From positions 124,001 through 188,000 of the forward strand of contig NZ_CP050191.1 of the NCBI RefSeq assembly GCF_011745145.1: DNA of 64,000 nucleotides. Reading direction: 5' to 3'. Every line of letters begins with the position of its first letter. Within the stretch, counting starts at the first letter, position 1. Both the position numbers and the translations under genes were made by a program. The stretch is from Mycobacterium sp. DL440 (GTDB lineage: Bacteria > Actinomycetota > Actinomycetes > Mycobacteriales > Mycobacteriaceae). Of this stretch, positions 41,321-50,211 are shown one piece after another. The notes beneath the pieces are model-generated. The model had not been told where the DNA came from, searched no databases, and saw nothing but the letters and a program-made list of their open reading frames with translations.

Positions 41321-43449
41321 GTCGCACGCTGGCTGGGCCACAGTTCATCGAACGAGAACTCATCGACCAATGCTGGTTGATCGAAGAAATACTCACTCAA
41401 GAGGGGAAGGATTTGGCGGTACCACGTACGGCGTAGATCGTTTGCGGTGTAGGTGCTGCGCATAAAGAAGCTGTGTCCGATAGTGTGGTGATCATCGATG
41501 TGGTCGCTTAACTTGTGATTTAGTATCTGAAAACCATCGACCAGATCGTCGACATCCGAAAGATTCTCTTCACGGTCGTAGTACCGTTCCAGGATCTCGG
41601 CGCGGGGTGCGCAGTCGAAAATATCGAAGCGCCGCCGCAACGCTGTGTCGACGCTACGGATGCTTCGGTCCGCGGTATTCATGGTGCCGATGATGTAGAG
41701 GTTGCTAGGCAACGAGAAACTCTCTCGATGAAGAAGCTGGATCTCTTTGCCGCGGTATTCCAAAAGGTATAGCAGTTCGCCGAACACGCTCGGTAGATTT
41801 GCCCGGTTGATCTCATCGATCACCAAGACGAAGCTTTGATCGGGAGCGCTACGTGCCCGGTCCGCCATCGTGATGAGCTTGCCCTCTACGACTTTGAAGG
41901 ACACTTGCCCGTTCTCGGACACTGGACGGAGACCTTCCACGAAGTCCTCATACGCGAAGCTGGGATGAAACTGGATGACCTGTACAGCATCTGGCGTTCC
42001 GCCTGTCAGATACTTGGCTACTTTCTCGGCCACGTACGTCTTTCCAGTTCCGGGTGGGCCTGCCAAGATCACCTGCGGTCGACGGGTGCGCAATGTCTCG
42101 ACGAGATCATCGACTTCATCTTTGTTCCAGTAGATCTCGCCGATTAGCCAGTCGTGGTCGAGCGCGCCTCCGGCACTATCGATGCCATCCGTGCGGTCCA
42201 AATGTTTCCGCAACATTTCCCACTGATGATTCGTGACCGCGAAATTTGTGCCGCTCGGCTGCTTGATGATTCGCAGCTCTTTCAAGATTGGATCGGTGAC
42301 AAGATTCTCCCGCTTCACTGGGTGGTCGAGCAGACTGCGGTCGAGACGGTATCCGATCGCGAGGCTCTCGGCGGGGGCGCCGTCGGCCTCCCATTCTTCG
42401 CGTGGGCGAACGAAGCTATCTCCGACGACCGTGCCCGTCGCGTAGATGCCGGCGTCAGGACCGGACACCCACAGCAGGACAGTATCGCCATCGGCGACGT
42501 CATCGACATGCTGACGTAACAACCAACTGTCAGTGGTTCCTGGTCCGATGTCTGGCTTTTTGAGATACTCCCGCAGGTCATAGTATTTAGGGTTCGACTG
42601 AAATATCCACACCCTTCGCTCTCGCTGTTGGGGTTTCCTCCAACGCTTTTCGTACCGCGGATCACGATAGAAATCGATGGGCCCTGATGCCGCCTTCGTC
42701 AGTTGTGCATATATCCGGTGGAGATCGATGTCGACATCGTCTGTAGCGCCATCGGGAAGGCATTCGTCTGCGAACGCATCGCGAATCTGCTGGCGCTGGG
42801 TAGGGATGATTGTTGGAAGGTAGAACCATGGAAACGCCAAATAGAGAAGTGATTGGCGTTGGGCGGCCTCGGTGCCGCCGGGGGCATTGCGGACAAACTC
42901 CCGGAATGAAAGCGGGTCACTCAAAGCGGTACGGCGAGAGTCTTCGGACTGTCCACATGCGTAGTGGGCGAAGGTGATAAGCCACCGTAGCCGCGCGAAC
43001 CGACCACTCTTGAATCCGATGCCACCCCGAAACATGCCGTGAGATAGCGCCGCATCGATATCAGCGGGCGTCGCTACAGGGGGATCAAGCTGCTCTATCG
43101 GGAGCTGGATCAGTTCGCGTTTCCGGACTGCGCCGTAGTCTCCGAGGGGTAACAGGTTGAGCAAGATCAGGTCGGCGAAAAGTAGACAGGCTTCTCGGGA
43201 GATCGTGCTGACTTGCTTGCGCAGCTTGTTGTCAAAGCTGTCGCTCGACGTGTCGGGGCTATCGACGTAGACCGCGATCAGCTCCTCCGCTGTGGGTACG
43301 GTCCAAACATGCTCGCTAGGGGAGAGTGCCGAACGGCCGTCGAGAATGCCGTCATTGATGATCCGTGGACCGAGGGTCTCGATGAACGGCGTACCTTCCC
43401 GCCCCATGCCGCTGTACGCCTTGGTGCCCAGGTCATTAATTGCCGACAT
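41317..43449 (-). CDS. mcrB: McrB-like GTPase with an EVE modified-base reader domain
   Basis: From ATG 43449, after AAGGAGCAAAA, the 710-aa protein has an N-terminal helical part (to about 270), an EVE/PUA-like domain at about 285-430 (RVWIFQSNPKYYDLREYL, GDTVLLWVSGPDAGIYATG) and an AAA+ motor: Walker A LAGPPGTGKTYVAEKV near 457, VLVIDEINRANLPSVFGELL, and the McrB signature NTADRSIRSVDTALRRRF. EVE domains bind methylated or larger modified cytosines, so this domain sets the substrate range. It forms the restriction complex with McrC. In-frame codons upstream to 43998 overlap the HNH gene and are not coding. Confidence 0.9.
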   Translation of the reverse strand: MSAINDLGTKAYSGMGREGTPFIETLGPRIINDGILDGRSALSPSEHVWTVPTAEELIAVYVDSPDTSSDSFDNKLRKQVSTISREACLLFADLILLNLLPLGDYGAVRKRELIQLPIEQLDPPVATPADIDAALSHGMFRGGIGFKSGRFARLRWLITFAHYACGQSEDSRRTALSDPLSFREFVRNAPGGTEAAQRQSLLYLAFPWFYLPTIIPTQRQQIRDAFADECLPDGATDDVDIDLHRIYAQLTKAASGPIDFYRDPRYEKRWRKPQQRERRVWIFQSNPKYYDLREYLKKPDIGPGTTDSWLLRQHVDDVADGDTVLLWVSGPDAGIYATGTVVGDSFVRPREEWEADGAPAESLAIGYRLDRSLLDHPVKRENLVTDPILKELRIIKQPSGTNFAVTNHQWEMLRKHLDRTDGIDSAGGALDHDWLIGEIYWNKDEVDDLVETLRTRRPQVILAGPPGTGKTYVAEKVAKYLTGGTPDAVQVIQFHPSFAYEDFVEGLRPVSENGQVSFKVVEGKLITMADRARSAPDQSFVLVIDEINRANLPSVFGELLYLLEYRGKEIQLLHRESFSLPSNLYIIGTMNTADRSIRSVDTALRRRFDIFDCAPRAEILERYYDREENLSDVDDLVDGFQILNHKLSDHIDDHHTIGHSFFMRSTYTANDLRRTWYRQILPLLSEYFFDQPALVDEFSFDELWPSQRAT

Positions 43450-43678
43450 TTTTGCTCCTTGTACTCCACGGACGACCCTATCCGAGGTGGCCCCCACACA
43501 GCGTCGGCTTGGGGATAGAGCGGGACCGCGATCTCGACCGCAGTTCAACCAATCGGACAAGTATGAGGTCAGGCACTGACAGAGGATTGTCGGACGCGCG
43601 CAGGTGCGGTCGGCCCTGCGACAGCACGTGAACCCGGAACTTCGCCTGATGCCAGGGTCGAAGCAGGAAACACAACCG

Positions 43679-44758
43679 TCACGGTTCTGTCGTCGCCCGG
43701 ATCCACCCCGGCACGAAAGCGATGTCCAGCCGCGCACTCGACTTGTATCCGGACCACGTCGCGATCCCCGGCGGCTGGCTGGCATAGATCCCGCGGGCCG
43801 CTGCCACGACCCGGTTGTGCTCAGTGGGCCAACGGATTTCGTGGGCGATCTGCTCCAGCACCGCCCGATCGCGCGCCAGCACCTCGGTGACGATCTCGAC
43901 CGCAGGCAGCGCGTGCCGCTTGTCGGTGTTGCAGCGCGAGCAGGCCAGCACCAGGTTGGCCAGCCCGTCGATACCGACCAGCGACCACGGCAGCACATGA
44001 TCGATCGGGTTGTCCGCCGGCAGATGCGCGTTGCAGTAGAAGCAGTGCGGGGTGAACGCCTCTTTGAACGGTCCGCGCACGGCGGCCAGCGCGGTGCGGT
44101 CCCGGCCGAACAAATGGCCCGCGATATCCGGCACCTCGGCGGTGAGGAACTTGTTCATCCGTCGCACATCGTCGACCCACATGATCTCCAGGGCGGGTTT
44201 GAGCAGTCCGGCCAGCCGAGCCAGGCCGGTCGCAACCCCAGGCATCAACTGGATCGCGTTACCGTGTGCACGCAGCGTTCGGCGGGAGACGTTGGAATGC
44301 AGAAAGCTGTCGTCGTAGAGAAACGGCGCGCTGGTGTCGGCGCCGGGCAGGCGCTGCAGCCGGTACAATGGCTGTTGCGCCAGGCAAAGGCCGATGTCGT
44401 CGACGGACGCTTGGTAGATCTCCGGTGCCGTTGTCATCGCGACACTCAGCGATGAGCTGGCCCCCGCCGAGCGTAATACCCTGACGGCGCGAGGAATTCG
44501 TTCGCGTTCACCGGTGGACTGCCGAAGATCATGGCCCTCGAACGGGCGCACCTGGCGCCAGTACAGTTCCAGCACTCGGTGCGCGAGGTCGGAGATGGGC
44601 ACCGTCAACGGATCCGACGGATGCTCCGGAAGGTTCTCGATACACTGGTCGATGAGCGCCACCAGGGTGGCCAGCTTGTACGTCGCCACCCGGGCACCGG
44701 TCTCGAGGATCGCCACCACGCGCTGACCGAGCAGCAGGGGATCGAAGGCGTCGGGCAC
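43679..44758 (-). CDS. HNH endonuclease domain protein
   Basis: The 359-aa protein carries an HNH site with two zinc-type cysteine pairs: CFYCNAHLPADNPIDHVLPWSLVGID...LANLVLACSRCNTDKR at about 240-285. The N-terminal 200 residues are alpha-helical with no known motif (RVLELYWRQVRPFEG, AIQLMPGVATGLARLAGLL). This architecture recurs in actinobacterial stand-alone HNH proteins thought to act in restriction. It is separated from mcrB by 230 bp and read in the same direction, at the edge of the defence island. Start ATG 44758. Confidence 0.8.
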   Translation of the reverse strand: MPDAFDPLLLGQRVVAILETGARVATYKLATLVALIDQCIENLPEHPSDPLTVPISDLAHRVLELYWRQVRPFEGHDLRQSTGERERIPRAVRVLRSAGASSSLSVAMTTAPEIYQASVDDIGLCLAQQPLYRLQRLPGADTSAPFLYDDSFLHSNVSRRTLRAHGNAIQLMPGVATGLARLAGLLKPALEIMWVDDVRRMNKFLTAEVPDIAGHLFGRDRTALAAVRGPFKEAFTPHCFYCNAHLPADNPIDHVLPWSLVGIDGLANLVLACSRCNTDKRHALPAVEIVTEVLARDRAVLEQIAHEIRWPTEHNRVVAAARGIYASQPPGIATWSGYKSSARLDIAFVPGWIRATTEP

Positions 44759-44828
44759 GAATCCTTGTTACCACGGCGCGCGGGCATTCAGACGCGTGGA
44801 CGCGATCGTCGAAACCGGACAACCCCGC

Positions 44829-45119
44829 CTAACTCCACATCTGCGGCCGGCGCGGCCGTTGGTAGTCGTCGCGCGCTTCGAGGAGGTTGCCGTCGTCGTC
44901 TTCGGCCCACCACCGCTCGAACGTGCCACCCCGCTGCGTGATCACTCGGTGCAGCTGCACGAGGACATATTCCTTGGTGCGGGCAACAGCCTCTTGAGGT
45001 GTCGCTCCGCGCTCATTGCCGTGCACCGCGAGGTCAACGGTCTCCATGTCGGAGCTCATGTAGAACGTCACGCGAACACGATGCGGTGCAGGGGTTTGCG
45101 ATCCACAGATGATGCTCAT
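44829..45119 (-). CDS. Hypothetical 96-aa protein
   Basis: ATG 45119 opens a frame with TVDLAVHGNERGATPQEAVART and VQLHRVITQRGGTFERWWAEDDDG. Codon use is good and the gene lies between same-strand genes, but no family is recognised. An upstream in-frame start at 45152 is less likely. Confidence 0.45.
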   Translation of the reverse strand: MSIICGSQTPAPHRVRVTFYMSSDMETVDLAVHGNERGATPQEAVARTKEYVLVQLHRVITQRGGTFERWWAEDDDGNLLEARDDYQRPRRPQMWS

Positions 45120-45170
45120 CGGCCACTGGGTACGCGGTCCACATCTCGACATCGGCGCTGATCCTCTTTA

Positions 45171-45869
45171 CTACTCGAACGAGGCAACAAGCCCCGAGTG
45201 GTCGGTCTCGCCGGCAATCCGCGGTGCATGGTCGAATTCGCACGACCTGACGCGTTGTGCGAAATCAGGCGTGGCATACACATGGTCGAGGCGAAACCCG
45301 TTATTGCCGGGGCGACTGAACCATGAGTACTCGCGCGCGGTCGGATGCAGCGACCGCCACACATCGGTGTACCCGGTGGCGATCAGGCGGCCGGGCATCT
45401 CCGGCCCGACGAAGTTGGTGCCCTTGGGATCTTTGTCGAGATCGTTGTTGCCCGTGTTGAAGTCGCCGATGAGCAGGTCGATGCCGCTGCGGCGGGCTCG
45501 GTCGATCAGCGCTTCCCAGTAGGGGAGTTTCGCCTGGGCCTGCGGCAGGTAGACACCGCAGATGATGGTCCCGTCGAACTCGGCGCACCACAGGTGCCGG
45601 GCGGGCAGATCCCGGGTGAACGGTGCCGCCCGGTCGATGGGGGTGCGGGAGGCGATGAGCACGCCGTTCTGCTTCGGATCGGCCACGGGATGGGTGGTCG
45701 TGTATCCAGCGTGTTCGAGTTGGGCGACCAGGGCAATGCCCGCGTCATTGGCCCGGAATTCGGTCACCACGAGCAGATCGGCGTCATAGCTGAGCAGCCG
45801 GGCCGTGAGTGCCTCACCGAACTTGCGGCCACCGTGGCGGATGTTCAGTGTGGCGATGCTGGTCGTCAT
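45171..45869 (-). CDS. Endonuclease/exonuclease/phosphatase (EEP) family protein
   Basis: The 232-aa protein has the EEP active-site blocks: TSIATLNIRHGG, LLVVTEFRANDAG (E for metal), LIGDFNTGNND (D-x-N) and AGETDHSGLVA (D-H). This makes it a metal-dependent DNA or phosphodiester hydrolase of the exonuclease III fold. No signal peptide. ATG 45869 is used. Confidence 0.85.
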   Translation of the reverse strand: MTTSIATLNIRHGGRKFGEALTARLLSYDADLLVVTEFRANDAGIALVAQLEHAGYTTTHPVADPKQNGVLIASRTPIDRAAPFTRDLPARHLWCAEFDGTIICGVYLPQAQAKLPYWEALIDRARRSGIDLLIGDFNTGNNDLDKDPKGTNFVGPEMPGRLIATGYTDVWRSLHPTAREYSWFSRPGNNGFRLDHVYATPDFAQRVRSCEFDHAPRIAGETDHSGLVASFE

Positions 45870-46020
45870 GCCGATGTCCTCTCGCTCGGCATGGAATCTC
45901 CAGCGAGCCGAACAGTATGAACGGGGGCACCGACAACTCGGTCGAGCCCGGCTCGCGCACCGATGCCATGTCAGTGCCTGCCTCTACTGTCGCCCCAACG
46001 AAACCCGCGGGAGGTGAGAG

Positions 46021-46980
46021 ATGGTTCAGGTGCCTCAGGCGCGACCCAGGCGCATCGACCTGGTGTACGCACACCCGCGCCCGGCCGAGTCGATTGCGAT
46101 CGCGGTGTCCGAGATGGCGTTTGGGTACAGGTACGCCGCGGTCGGAGAGTCGTGGTCGTGCTCAGGAGTGGCGGCGGCACCCACCCCCGAGGTAGCCGTG
46201 CTGGACGCCATCGACGCGCTCCGTGCCGGGCGCCCGGGATCGGAGCGGATCCGATTCGTCGTGAACCTGACCAGCGGCAGCCCGCTGTGGCGCTATGCCG
46301 GTCAGATCTCGGATGCGGCAGGGGATTGGTGGATCGAGCGTCCCGACCATGCCGATCAATCACTGCTGGAAGCTGCCGCCGCCCGCGCACAGAAAGCCGG
46401 CTCGGGGCAGCCGGGTCCGCCGTCACCACGAGCGATCTATGGCGGGCCCGTCACCGTCGCCACCGACGGCTCGGTGCGCCAGCGGCACGCCGGGTTCGGC
46501 TGGCTCGCCTCGTCCGGAGACTACGGGGTGGCCGGGTACCGGTCGTCGTCGCGCCGGGTCGGTACTCAACCGGTGCTCGTTGCCGAGCTGCGTGCGATCG
46601 GCGCGGCCGTGTCCGCGTTGCCCCGCCACCACCTGACGGTGTTGTCCGACAGCCGGCTCGCCATCGCCATGGTGAACCGGTGGAAGCGCGGTGAGCCGGC
46701 CATGCCCGCCGATTACCCGGCGGAGATCCCTGATCGCGATCACTGCCTGCACGCCGCCCGGCGTCGCATCTATCTCGAGCGCAGCAGGTTCGAATTACGC
46801 TGGGTTCCCGGCCATTCCGGGGATCCGTTGAATGAAGGGGCCGATGCGTTGGCGCGGTTGGGTTCCCGGTATCGACGCGGGGATGCGGACCTGGACGACG
46901 ACGAGTACCACCGCCGCGCCGCGGGCATCGCGCAGGCGTTCGCCGCGGAGTTCCGTCGGGCGGCCAGCGTGTCGGCGTAG
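46021..46980 (+). CDS. RNase H-fold protein with an extra N-terminal domain
   Basis: The 319-aa protein has an RNase H type 1 domain at about 140-285 with all four acidic residues: VATDGSVRQRHAGFGW, LVAELRAIGAAV, VLSDSRLAIAMVN and NEGADALARL (preceded by WVPGHSGDPLNE). It should cleave RNA in RNA-DNA hybrids. The N-terminal ~135 residues (RRIDLVYAHPRPAESIAIAV) are a second, unknown domain resembling a degenerate copy of the same fold. RBS GGGAGGTGAGAG precedes the ATG. Confidence 0.85.
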   Translation: MVQVPQARPRRIDLVYAHPRPAESIAIAVSEMAFGYRYAAVGESWSCSGVAAAPTPEVAVLDAIDALRAGRPGSERIRFVVNLTSGSPLWRYAGQISDAAGDWWIERPDHADQSLLEAAAARAQKAGSGQPGPPSPRAIYGGPVTVATDGSVRQRHAGFGWLASSGDYGVAGYRSSSRRVGTQPVLVAELRAIGAAVSALPRHHLTVLSDSRLAIAMVNRWKRGEPAMPADYPAEIPDRDHCLHAARRRIYLERSRFELRWVPGHSGDPLNEGADALARLGSRYRRGDADLDDDEYHRRAAGIAQAFAAEFRRAASVSA

Positions 46981-47038
46981 CTGACACGCAAGCGCGCTCG
47001 CTCGATCCGACGCATACGGATGTCGGGAGCGATCGAGG

Positions 47039-47290
47039 GTGTCGACGCGCCCGGGTTACGTCATGCAACCGACGTTCATGAAAGCCCTGGACGCAAAGGG
47101 TCTGTGGCAACCCCTCGTGCTGGATGCACCCGACCTGCTACGCGCATTCATCCCATACGCCCACGCGCAGAGCGGGATTCGCGACGAGCTGACGGCGCGA
47201 ACGATCGCTGCGATCGACGGCCTGAGGTCTCGCGACAAGCGGGAGATCCTGAGGCAGGCGGAGCGCTGGGATCTCGACGATGCGGGCTAG
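47039..47290 (+). pseudogene. Truncated duplicate of part of the gene at 48138-49916
   Basis: The frame encodes DAPDLLRAFIPYAHAQSGIR followed by DELTARTIAAIDGL, clearly related to NAPELLRAFVCFAHNESGVR and AELTEQTLAAIDAY in the 592-aa protein (residues about 338-375). Nothing else of that gene is present. It is a partial copy directly upstream of the vapBC pair. Confidence 0.6.
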
Positions 47291-47310
47291 AAAGGATGAC
47301 GCCCCGAGGT

Positions 47311-47327
47311 GCTAGCAAAATGCTAGC
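47311..47327. promoter_or_regulatory. Two phased GCTAGC palindromes, probable VapB operator
   Basis: GCTAGC occurs at 47311-47316 and again at 47322-47327, 11 bp apart, i.e. one helical turn. TACGCT at 47347-47352 could be the -10 of a transcript beginning near the GTG of vapB (leaderless). Tandem half-sites of this kind suit a ribbon-helix-helix antitoxin dimer pair. Confidence 0.5.
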
Positions 47328-47358
47328 GCAGTGCAAGCAATATGCGTACGCTGGGACG

Positions 47359-47574
47359 GTGCGAACTCTGCATCTGCGTAACGTCCCCGACGAGGTCATG
47401 GATCGACTCGAACGGATGGCGCGCGCGGCGAGCACGTCGGTGACTGCCGTCGCGATCCGTGAACTCGATGCTGCGACTCGCCGAGTCGACAATGCTGCCT
47501 TGGTCGCCACGTTGCCGGATCTCGACATTCCTACAGAAACGATCGTCGAGCAGTTGGAATCCGAACGCAGGTGA
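47359..47574 (+). CDS. VapB-type antitoxin (ribbon-helix-helix)
   Basis: The 71-aa protein starts at GTG 47359 (VRTLHLRNVPDEVMDRLERMA), a short beta strand followed by two helices as in FitA/VapB antitoxins. The C-terminal tail (LPDLDIPTETIVEQLESERR) would wrap around the toxin. It overlaps vapC by four bases (GTGA). Confidence 0.8.
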   Translation: MRTLHLRNVPDEVMDRLERMARAASTSVTAVAIRELDAATRRVDNAALVATLPDLDIPTETIVEQLESERR

Positions 47575-47954
47575 TTGTCCTCGACGCGTCGGCGGCAATC
47601 TCGGCGCTGTTGAATGATGGCCCGGCGCGGCGATTACTTGCTGTCGAAACAGTCCATGCGCCGCACCTGGTGGACGCGGAAGTCGTCAGCGTGCTGCGGC
47701 GGCAGGTCGCAGCCAACCTACTGCGGGCAGAGGATGCGCATCGGGCGCTCTATGTCTGGCGAAAGCTGGGGCTGATTCGTTACGCCGCTGCACCACTCCT
47801 GGAACGTGTCTGGGAACTGCGAGCCGCTGTAACGACATACGACGCAATGTATGTCGCGCTTGCCGAAAACCTAGATTGCGCCCTGGTCACGGCGGATGCC
47901 CGGTTGTCTGGGGCAAATGGACCTCGATGCACCTTCACTGTCGTGCCTCGGTGA
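47571..47954 (+). CDS. VapC-type PIN-domain toxin
   Basis: The 127-aa protein (GTG start) has the PIN acidic residues: VLDASAAISALL (D), VDAEVVSVL (E), TTYDAMYVALAE (D) and VTADARLS (D). PIN toxins of this group are Mg2+-dependent RNases that cut tRNA or rRNA. It is translationally coupled to its antitoxin. Confidence 0.87.
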   Translation: MIVLDASAAISALLNDGPARRLLAVETVHAPHLVDAEVVSVLRRQVAANLLRAEDAHRALYVWRKLGLIRYAAAPLLERVWELRAAVTTYDAMYVALAENLDCALVTADARLSGANGPRCTFTVVPR

Positions 47955-48137
47955 GCTACGCAGTCACATAAGGCCGCGGATTGCTGCTGATACTGACAGT
48001 AATCCGACACGGAGAGCAGGCCGGCCGACCCGGAAGCACCGGGCGTCAGCACCGATACCGGGCTTCAGATCGACTTTGCCGCCGAAGCGCGCAGACCAGG
48101 CCCAGAAATCGTCTGTGTCCGCTTGTAGCGTGGCTCC

Positions 48138-49916
48138 ATGTCGAAATCGAACCGCCCACGCCGCGCCACCAAGCATCGCAACGTGCGCCGGGAGGGCCGT
48201 TCGATGCACCATCAGCGGGCCGAGCCGGATCTGCTCGACGTAGTAGGCACGGCCATGGCCGATCCGGATCCGCTGCATCTGCTCAGCTATGTCAGCAGCT
48301 TGCTGACCGCAGTCGACCCGCGAGGCAGAAACCATCCATTCGCCCAAGCCGAGTCAGCTCCGGATGCGCCGACCCGCGAAGAGCTCGCCGCGACGTTCAT
48401 CGACGTGCCGACACCGGAAACCACGGCACTGCTGGCGGTGATCGCCGCGCTGGCCGATCACGACCATCTCCTGCGTGCACGCATCCACCGTGAACTGGTC
48501 ACCCGTCCCGCTGCTGGACCCCAGTGGCTGAGCGGGCTGGCCGAGACGTCGGCCACCCGGGCCGTGCGGATGGGTCACATCCTGGGCGACGGCGACAACA
48601 TCATCATCGGGGTGCGGCTGGCGGACAGCCACGAGCTCACCCTCGTCGTCTACGTCGACCACAACATGGGCCAGCTGGTCAAGGATGCCTTCGTGCTGTC
48701 CGAGCCGATGGCCGACGTCCTCGCCCAGTACGAGCGCATCGCCGACGACCCGGACGTGATCTGGGAGGAACTCAGCCTGGCTGATGCGCGCGCGTGGCTC
48801 GACGAGGCGATCGAAATCGCCGTCATCACCTTCCCCCCGGTCGAAACCGAGACGTGGCCCGCGTGCCGCCCGCTGATCGAATGGGTCACCCGCGGATTGC
48901 CCGAAGGGGGATCTGGTTATCAACGGCCCGAATGGGATTCGGCGAAGACTGAGCAGCTCGCAGATCGGTTTTTCGCCTCGAAGTGGGGCCGCCCGCTCGA
49001 TGACGACGATCATCGCGGACTGCTCGATTCGCTGCTCTGGTATGGCACCGACTACGGACCCGGTGACCCGCTGCGCTGGAGCGGTGTTCAGGTCGAGATC
49101 CTGTTCATGGATTGGCTGCCTCGCAAGATCGTCGCACCAGCCGACTATCTCGCCAACGCGCCGGAGCTATTACGGGCCTTTGTGTGCTTTGCGCACAACG
49201 AATCTGGGGTACGAGCGGAACTGACGGAGCAGACCTTGGCGGCGATCGATGCCTACGCTCCGCAATACCAGGAAGTGATCCGCTCACCCCGGCCACAGGG
49301 GCCGGCAGCGCTGCTCGGTGCGCTCGGCATGGATACAGCGCCGTCGGAGTTCGACGAGCCGCACTGGTCCGAGGAAATGGAGCTGGACAGCCTGGCGCAG
49401 GAGGTTGGCAGCCACGAGCAGTTGGACCGGCTCGACACCGTGCCGCTGCCCGACGAACCATTCGACTGGACGGGGATTCCTGACGACATCGCCGCGCGGG
49501 TAGCCGAAGTGCTCGAGCTGACCGACCGCTGCTGCGACGAGCTGCTCGATGATGTCGAATACCGAACGGTCGCCCGTCGCGTGCTCGCCCGCGTTGCCTC
49601 CGAAGGGCCTGCGGTGTTCAGGCGCAAAGCAGCGGCGGATACGGCGGCCGCAGCGGTGGTGTGGATCGCGGGTAAGGCGAACGGCCTTTTCGAGTGGACT
49701 TCCGATCTTCGGGCCGCCGACATCGTGAGGCACTTCGACATCAAAAGCAGCCCCTCGCAGCGCGGCGCCGTCATGCTGCGGGCCGGTGGCTTCCGGGACG
49801 AAACCTATGCCGTGGAACTCGGCTCACCCGACTATCTGATCGCCGATCGTCGGGAATGGATCATCGGGCGGCGTGACCACCTCCGTCAGCGGATCGCGTC
49901 GCATGACCTGGAGTAA
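48138..49916 (+). CDS. Hypothetical 592-aa protein (DUF6398-like C-terminus)
   Basis: The protein begins with a basic tail (MSKSNRPRRATKHRNVRREG) and is otherwise acidic and helical. Two regions stand out: an N-terminal part with HILGDGDNIIIGVRLADSHE and a C-terminal part with YRTVARRVLARVASEGPAVF and AAAVVWIAGKANGLF, which resembles the DUF6398 pattern often seen in uncharacterised actinobacterial proteins. A middle segment (PELLRAFVCFAHNESGVRAE) has a truncated duplicate at 47039-47290. No enzymatic motif. It sits between two PIN-toxin pairs; the association is not explained. Confidence 0.6.
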   Translation: MSKSNRPRRATKHRNVRREGRSMHHQRAEPDLLDVVGTAMADPDPLHLLSYVSSLLTAVDPRGRNHPFAQAESAPDAPTREELAATFIDVPTPETTALLAVIAALADHDHLLRARIHRELVTRPAAGPQWLSGLAETSATRAVRMGHILGDGDNIIIGVRLADSHELTLVVYVDHNMGQLVKDAFVLSEPMADVLAQYERIADDPDVIWEELSLADARAWLDEAIEIAVITFPPVETETWPACRPLIEWVTRGLPEGGSGYQRPEWDSAKTEQLADRFFASKWGRPLDDDDHRGLLDSLLWYGTDYGPGDPLRWSGVQVEILFMDWLPRKIVAPADYLANAPELLRAFVCFAHNESGVRAELTEQTLAAIDAYAPQYQEVIRSPRPQGPAALLGALGMDTAPSEFDEPHWSEEMELDSLAQEVGSHEQLDRLDTVPLPDEPFDWTGIPDDIAARVAEVLELTDRCCDELLDDVEYRTVARRVLARVASEGPAVFRRKAAADTAAAAVVWIAGKANGLFEWTSDLRAADIVRHFDIKSSPSQRGAVMLRAGGFRDETYAVELGSPDYLIADRREWIIGRRDHLRQRIASHDLE

Positions 49917-49959
49917 TCCAGATTCCAGTTCGACAAGGTAGTAAATGGGATTTCGCTGG

Positions 49960-49965
49960 TACTAT
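49960..49965 (+). promoter_or_regulatory. Candidate -10 box of a leaderless antitoxin transcript
   Basis: TACTAT ends 6 bp before ATG 49972, the spacing that gives a transcript starting at or next to the A of the start codon. There is no ribosome site in front of the ATG. Both points agree with leaderless translation, which is common in mycobacteria. Confidence 0.45.
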
Positions 49966-49971
49966 GATCCC

Positions 49972-50211
49972 ATGGAGGCTGTCATCGATTCCGGTGGCCG
50001 GATTGTGCTGCCGAAGCAGTTACGTGATGCATTGGGTCTGGCGCCAGGTACGACCGTCGACATTTCTGCTTACGGCGGCGGATTACACGTCATCCCCGGG
50101 GGGAGAACCGCGCGCCTCGAGCGGGATGAGAACGGGCGCCTGATCGCCCGGGCCGATACGGTCGTGACCGACGAGATGATGTTTGCGCTCATCGATTCGG
50201 GACGGCGTTGA
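49972..50211 (+). CDS. AbrB/MazE-type antitoxin
   Basis: The 79-aa protein (MEAVIDSGGRIVLPKQLRDALGLAPG) is a swapped-hairpin AbrB DNA-binding domain: GGRIVLPKQLRDALGL is the classic motif. The remaining tail (ADTVVTDEMMFALIDSGRR) should bind the PIN toxin encoded next, whose TTG overlaps its stop. Confidence 0.85.
   Translation: MEAVIDSGGRIVLPKQLRDALGLAPGTTVDISAYGGGLHVIPGGRTARLERDENGRLIARADTVVTDEMMFALIDSGRR

Noticed and set aside
24300..43500. Integrase, att sites or tRNA target for the defence island
   Set aside because: No integrase or transposase motif and no direct repeat at the two borders could be found, so a specific integration mechanism is not claimed.
43450..43998. 5' extension of mcrB
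   Set aside because: Overlaps the HNH gene in another frame; a strong ribosome site precedes ATG 43449.
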